Positions 46,454-49,612 of a stretch of DNA of 49,612 bases are shown in pieces (the first letter of the stretch is position 1; each line of letters begins with the position of its first letter). The position numbers and the translations under genes are program-made. The stretch is from Oscillospiraceae bacterium (GTDB lineage Bacteria; Bacillota; Clostridia; Oscillospirales; Ruminococcaceae): contig WRGW01000109.1 of NCBI GenBank assembly GCA_009786985.1, positions 1-49,612 of the forward strand, written 5' to 3'. The notes below the pieces were generated by a model. The model was not told where the DNA came from, searched no databases, and was given only the letters and a program-made list of their open reading frames with translations.

Positions 46454-46482
46454 TTGACAAGTTTTCAGCTACATGATACAAT
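46454..46482 (+). promoter_or_regulatory. candidate promoter of the Cys-rich protein gene, giving a long 5' UTR
   Basis: TTGACA-N17-TACAAT with TGA extension. Confidence 0.5.
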
Positions 46483-46743
46483 ATACAGTAATCTGTTGCT
46501 TTTGATTGTAATCTATTTACTTTCATGATTGATTCAGTGTGCTTTGCTTATTTGTTTAATAGTATGTTAAGGTATAGCATTTTTTTAGTGTACCACATCG
46601 TGACAAAAGGACAAAAGCTTGTTGTATTGATTGTGTTGATTAAATTGGTTGAGTAAGTTCAAACTGTACTCAACGTTATTCCAATCAAATTTGATTGCAG
46701 AAGAAAACTAAAACAAATTGAAAACGAAAGAGAGGTTTTTTGA

Positions 46744-49612
46744 ATGAAACATTCAACAAAACAACGCATTCTTTCACTGCTCGTCTCCATCGCAATGGTA
46801 CTTACTTTTGTGCCTACGTTGATGATTACGACAGTGGCCGACCCTGATGCTTCCAACCCGAATTTTTGGAATTTCCGGGCTGAGTTAGACGACCCTGCTT
46901 GTGATGACCCTTGTGAAATCCCTGACCCTGCTTGTGAATTGACAGGTGGAACGCCTGATTCTTGCCCAGGTGATGATACTTGTGTCAATTATGATGCTGG
47001 GACTAGTTTTTGTGGCGACCCTGATGACTGTGACGGCGGTCCTTGCCCAGGTGATGATACTTGTCCAGATTTTACAGTTGGAACTGGTGCTTGTAATGAT
47101 GGCTGTGTAGCTGGCACACCTGGTACTTGGACTTGTGGTAATGCGGACGATTGTACTCAAGCTGACCCTTGTATGATTGAAGACCCTGATTGTGGCGAGC
47201 CTTGCACTATTACTGGTCTTGGTGATAATGTAGAGCTTGTTGTTATCAATACTGATAATGCAAATAACAGATATTTAACTCTTGAAGGTCTTGAAATTCC
47301 TGATAATTTCGCTGATGCTGATACCATCCAACTTGTTTTTGCACTTGATGGTTCGCAAGCGTCAACAAACCGTGGCGTGACGGTTTGGACTGATTTGATG
47401 GATGGAGCAACGATTGGTCTTGCTGCTGATGCAGACCAAGGCGATGCAATTTACGCTCAAAGCACTGGTGGTACATCTATTGTTGTTGAACTCCCGGTGA
47501 CAGCGTTAGTTGATGGTGCTGATGAAGCGACTGAAATCAACGTAGCTTTTAGCTATAACAATAACGCAAGTGGTTTTGATGCTAATGGAAGAGTGGGTGT
47601 TAGTCCGGTAAGACCGCTTCATGTTGCATTTATGAATTCGGCAATTAGTGCAACCCTTACTTTTGCTTTTGAATTCACGTGCGATAGCGACATCTGCTGT
47701 GTAGTGTGCTGTGATTATGACGGCATCGAGTGTACAGTTACAGCTTGTGAATGTTGCCTCGTTTGTGAAGAAACAATTTGCGAATGTTGTGCAATTTGCT
47801 TGATTCCATGTGCTGGTGATAACACTTCACTTTGCTATGAAGTATGTGAGTTTGACCGTGTTGGTGGAACAGTTGCTAATCCTCACCCGACTGCAGAACG
47901 TGGTGGTGGTAGCATAATCCATGGTTTCACTAATGCAAACGTTGTTAATGTTGACGAAGACCACCCTCACAGAGGAGGAGTCAGATTCAACATCAACGAA
48001 CTTGTGGCAGGTACTAATGTATGTGTATCTGATGTAGCAGGCTTTACTTTCGGTGCTACTGCTGATAATAGTGCTACTGATACTTTACAAATTGTACCTT
48101 TAATTCAAACACGTGATGCTGATGACGAGATTGTAACAGTAAACCCAGGTGTAACTTACTGCACATCGGGTTCACTTAATGTAGGTCGTATCTGGATGGG
48201 TCGTCCAGCTGGTTTTGGTGCTGGTACTGCATCAGCGTTTGGAACGTTCTTTAATGGAACGACTTTAGATGAAACTCCTGGATTTACTGAACCTGGTTCT
48301 AACGCAAATCACCCTGATGACCCTGCAACTTTTGTAAATGGTGCTGATGATTATCTTACAATTACATTCAGAGCTAACCAACCTCGGTATAACAGACATA
48401 AAGTTACTTCTTTAACGCTTCTTGATAGCGAAGGCGAAGAATTAGGTACAGTTGTATGGCGTTCTTCTGACAATTACGGTGGCTGGTCTGCATTCTTCTC
48501 ATCTGTAGATTGTGAAGTTTGTGATGACTGTGACTTCGGTTGTTTGGCTAATGATGTTGACCAACACTTCCGTTCAATCTGTGGCGATGGCACTTGTAAT
48601 TCTCCATGCTGTTCAGATTGTTCTGAGTGTCCTTCATGTGGAGATGGTGGTGACCTTGAAACTCGTGAAGTTACAGTAATATACCCAACGTGTTCACAAT
48701 ATGGTGTTGCAAACGTTGAATGTGCTTTCTGCTTTACTGTAACAACTGATGACGATGGTGATGATGTTACTGTTGTAATTCCTGCACTCGGTCCAAATGT
48801 TCCAGAATATCCTGGCGCTGAATGGACTACTGTAGCTCCTACTTGCTTAGAAGATGGTTACAGATGGGCACTTTGCCTCGGCTACAATGATAATGGCGAC
48901 TGTGACTGTTGTGTAGGTGATGCTACTAACGGCGGTAACGGAACTACTAACGGTGGTAACGGAACTACTAACGGTGGTAACGGAACTACTAATGGTGGTA
49001 ACGGAACTACTAACGGTGGTAACGGCGGAACTGACGCTGGTATAGCTCCAACTAATTCTCTAATCACTGACACTGATGACCTTGTAGAACTCGGTTATTA
49101 CTGGACTGTTGATACCTTCACTCAAGTTGAAGGCGAAGGAAGAAGAGACCTTCAATCTTACTTTGATGGTATAGTCCCAGTTGCTCACGAAATCGTAATT
49201 GCTGACGGTCGCTCAAGCGTTACCGCTGTAAGAGTTACTTGGGAAGTTCCAGCTACTGTGACTGACCCAGTTGTAGGTGTAAACTTTGTTACTAATGACA
49301 ATGTTAATGGCTGGGCACAAACTACAATGACTTACGATGCAATTGTTGACGATGCTGAATTTGTATTTGAAGTTGAAGTTGACGAATATCCAGTAATGGA
49401 ATTCTTCCAAATCATGCTTTACTCTGGCACTGCAGTAATGCCAACAGGTGTAACTGCACTTGTAGAACTTCTCGGCGATGACGATGATGCTAACGGTTCT
49501 AACGGCGGAACTGACAACGGTGGTAACGGAACTGACAACGGTGGTAACGGAACTACTAACGGTGGTAACGGAACTGACAACGGTGGTAACGGAACTACTA
49601 ACGGTGGTAACG
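46744..49612 (+). CDS. large secreted, highly cysteine-rich repeat protein (3' end outside window); absent from supplied ORF track
   Basis: own translation from ATG 46744 is open to the window end; signal peptide MKHSTKQRILSLLVSIAMVLTFVPTLMITTVADP; Cys clusters; NGGNGTT linkers; RBS AGAGAGG. Confidence 0.9.
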   Translation, partial: MKHSTKQRILSLLVSIAMVLTFVPTLMITTVADPDASNPNFWNFRAELDDPACDDPCEIPDPACELTGGTPDSCPGDDTCVNYDAGTSFCGDPDDCDGGPCPGDDTCPDFTVGTGACNDGCVAGTPGTWTCGNADDCTQADPCMIEDPDCGEPCTITGLGDNVELVVINTDNANNRYLTLEGLEIPDNFADADTIQLVFALDGSQASTNRGVTVWTDLMDGATIGLAADADQGDAIYAQSTGGTSIVVELPVTALVDGADEATEINVAFSYNNNASGFDANGRVGVSPVRPLHVAFMNSAISATLTFAFEFTCDSDICCVVCCDYDGIECTVTACECCLVCEETICECCAICLIPCAGDNTSLCYEVCEFDRVGGTVANPHPTAERGGGSIIHGFTNANVVNVDEDHPHRGGVRFNINELVAGTNVCVSDVAGFTFGATADNSATDTLQIVPLIQTRDADDEIVTVNPGVTYCTSGSLNVGRIWMGRPAGFGAGTASAFGTFFNGTTLDETPGFTEPGSNANHPDDPATFVNGADDYLTITFRANQPRYNRHKVTSLTLLDSEGEELGTVVWRSSDNYGGWSAFFSSVDCEVCDDCDFGCLANDVDQHFRSICGDGTCNSPCCSDCSECPSCGDGGDLETREVTVIYPTCSQYGVANVECAFCFTVTTDDDGDDVTVVIPALGPNVPEYPGAEWTTVAPTCLEDGYRWALCLGYNDNGDCDCCVGDATNGGNGTTNGGNGTTNGGNGTTNGGNGTTNGGNGGTDAGIAPTNSLITDTDDLVELGYYWTVDTFTQVEGEGRRDLQSYFDGIVPVAHEIVIADGRSSVTAVRVTWEVPATVTDPVVGVNFVTNDNVNGWAQTTMTYDAIVDDAEFVFEVEVDEYPVMEFFQIMLYSGTAVMPTGVTALVELLGDDDDANGSNGGTDNGGNGTDNGGNGTTNGGNGTDNGGNGTTNGGN
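48926..49030 (+). repeat. 21-bp tandem repeat encoding NGGNGTT (linker 1)
   Basis: four full units AAYGGYGGTAACGGAACTACT plus a partial unit. Confidence 0.95.
49497..49612 (+). repeat. 21-bp tandem repeat encoding NGGNGTD/NGGNGTT (linker 2, continues past window)
   Basis: AACGGTGGTAACGGAACTGAC and ...ACTACT units. Confidence 0.95.

Noticed and set aside
46659-47476. Minus-strand ORFs 46659-46988, 46885-47160 and 47246-47476
   Set aside because: Overlap the continuous plus-strand Cys-rich ORF; low-complexity translations without recognisable domains.
48882-49073. ORF on minus strand encoding proline-rich PPLVVPL repeats
   Set aside because: Antisense artefact of the NGGNGTT repeat inside the open plus-strand gene; no RBS or promoter.
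48926-49612. Regularly spaced short repeats resembling a CRISPR array
   Set aside because: 21-bp units are in-frame coding tandem repeats with no spacers and no cas genes.

Overview
Low-GC Bacillota/Clostridia-like chromosomal window; species cannot be determined from sequence alone. Most of it is ordinary housekeeping: TetR, recJ, relA/spoT, tmcAL, ackA, a beta-propeller protein, a MntP/YtaF-like protein, ispE, a BMP lipoprotein, pgi, rpmF, pcrA, a SecA homologue, efp-pepP, nfo, yqeG, rpsU (missed by the ORF track, TTG start), an aro/tyrA cluster, recR-ybaB-dnaX, guaB, four tRNAs, a frame-disrupted comM/yifB, prmC, an alkaline phosphatase and an ABC exporter. The accessory parts are an AAA15 ATPase + RloB-like pair between recR and the aro cluster, and a very Cys-rich secreted protein that runs off the right edge. 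The most unusual signal is a set of dispersed palindromic elements, mostly hairpins with about 3-nt loops. They occur between genes and inside genes. One 51-bp palindrome (1 mismatch between copies) lies in frame inside two unrelated enzymes, IspE and PcrA, and is translated from opposite strands. Other families carry a promoter -10/start region, carry the RBS of the downstream gene, abut stop codons, or form a composite TIR-flanked element. All repeat comparisons were made by eye; family and product names come from recognised motifs, with no database search.
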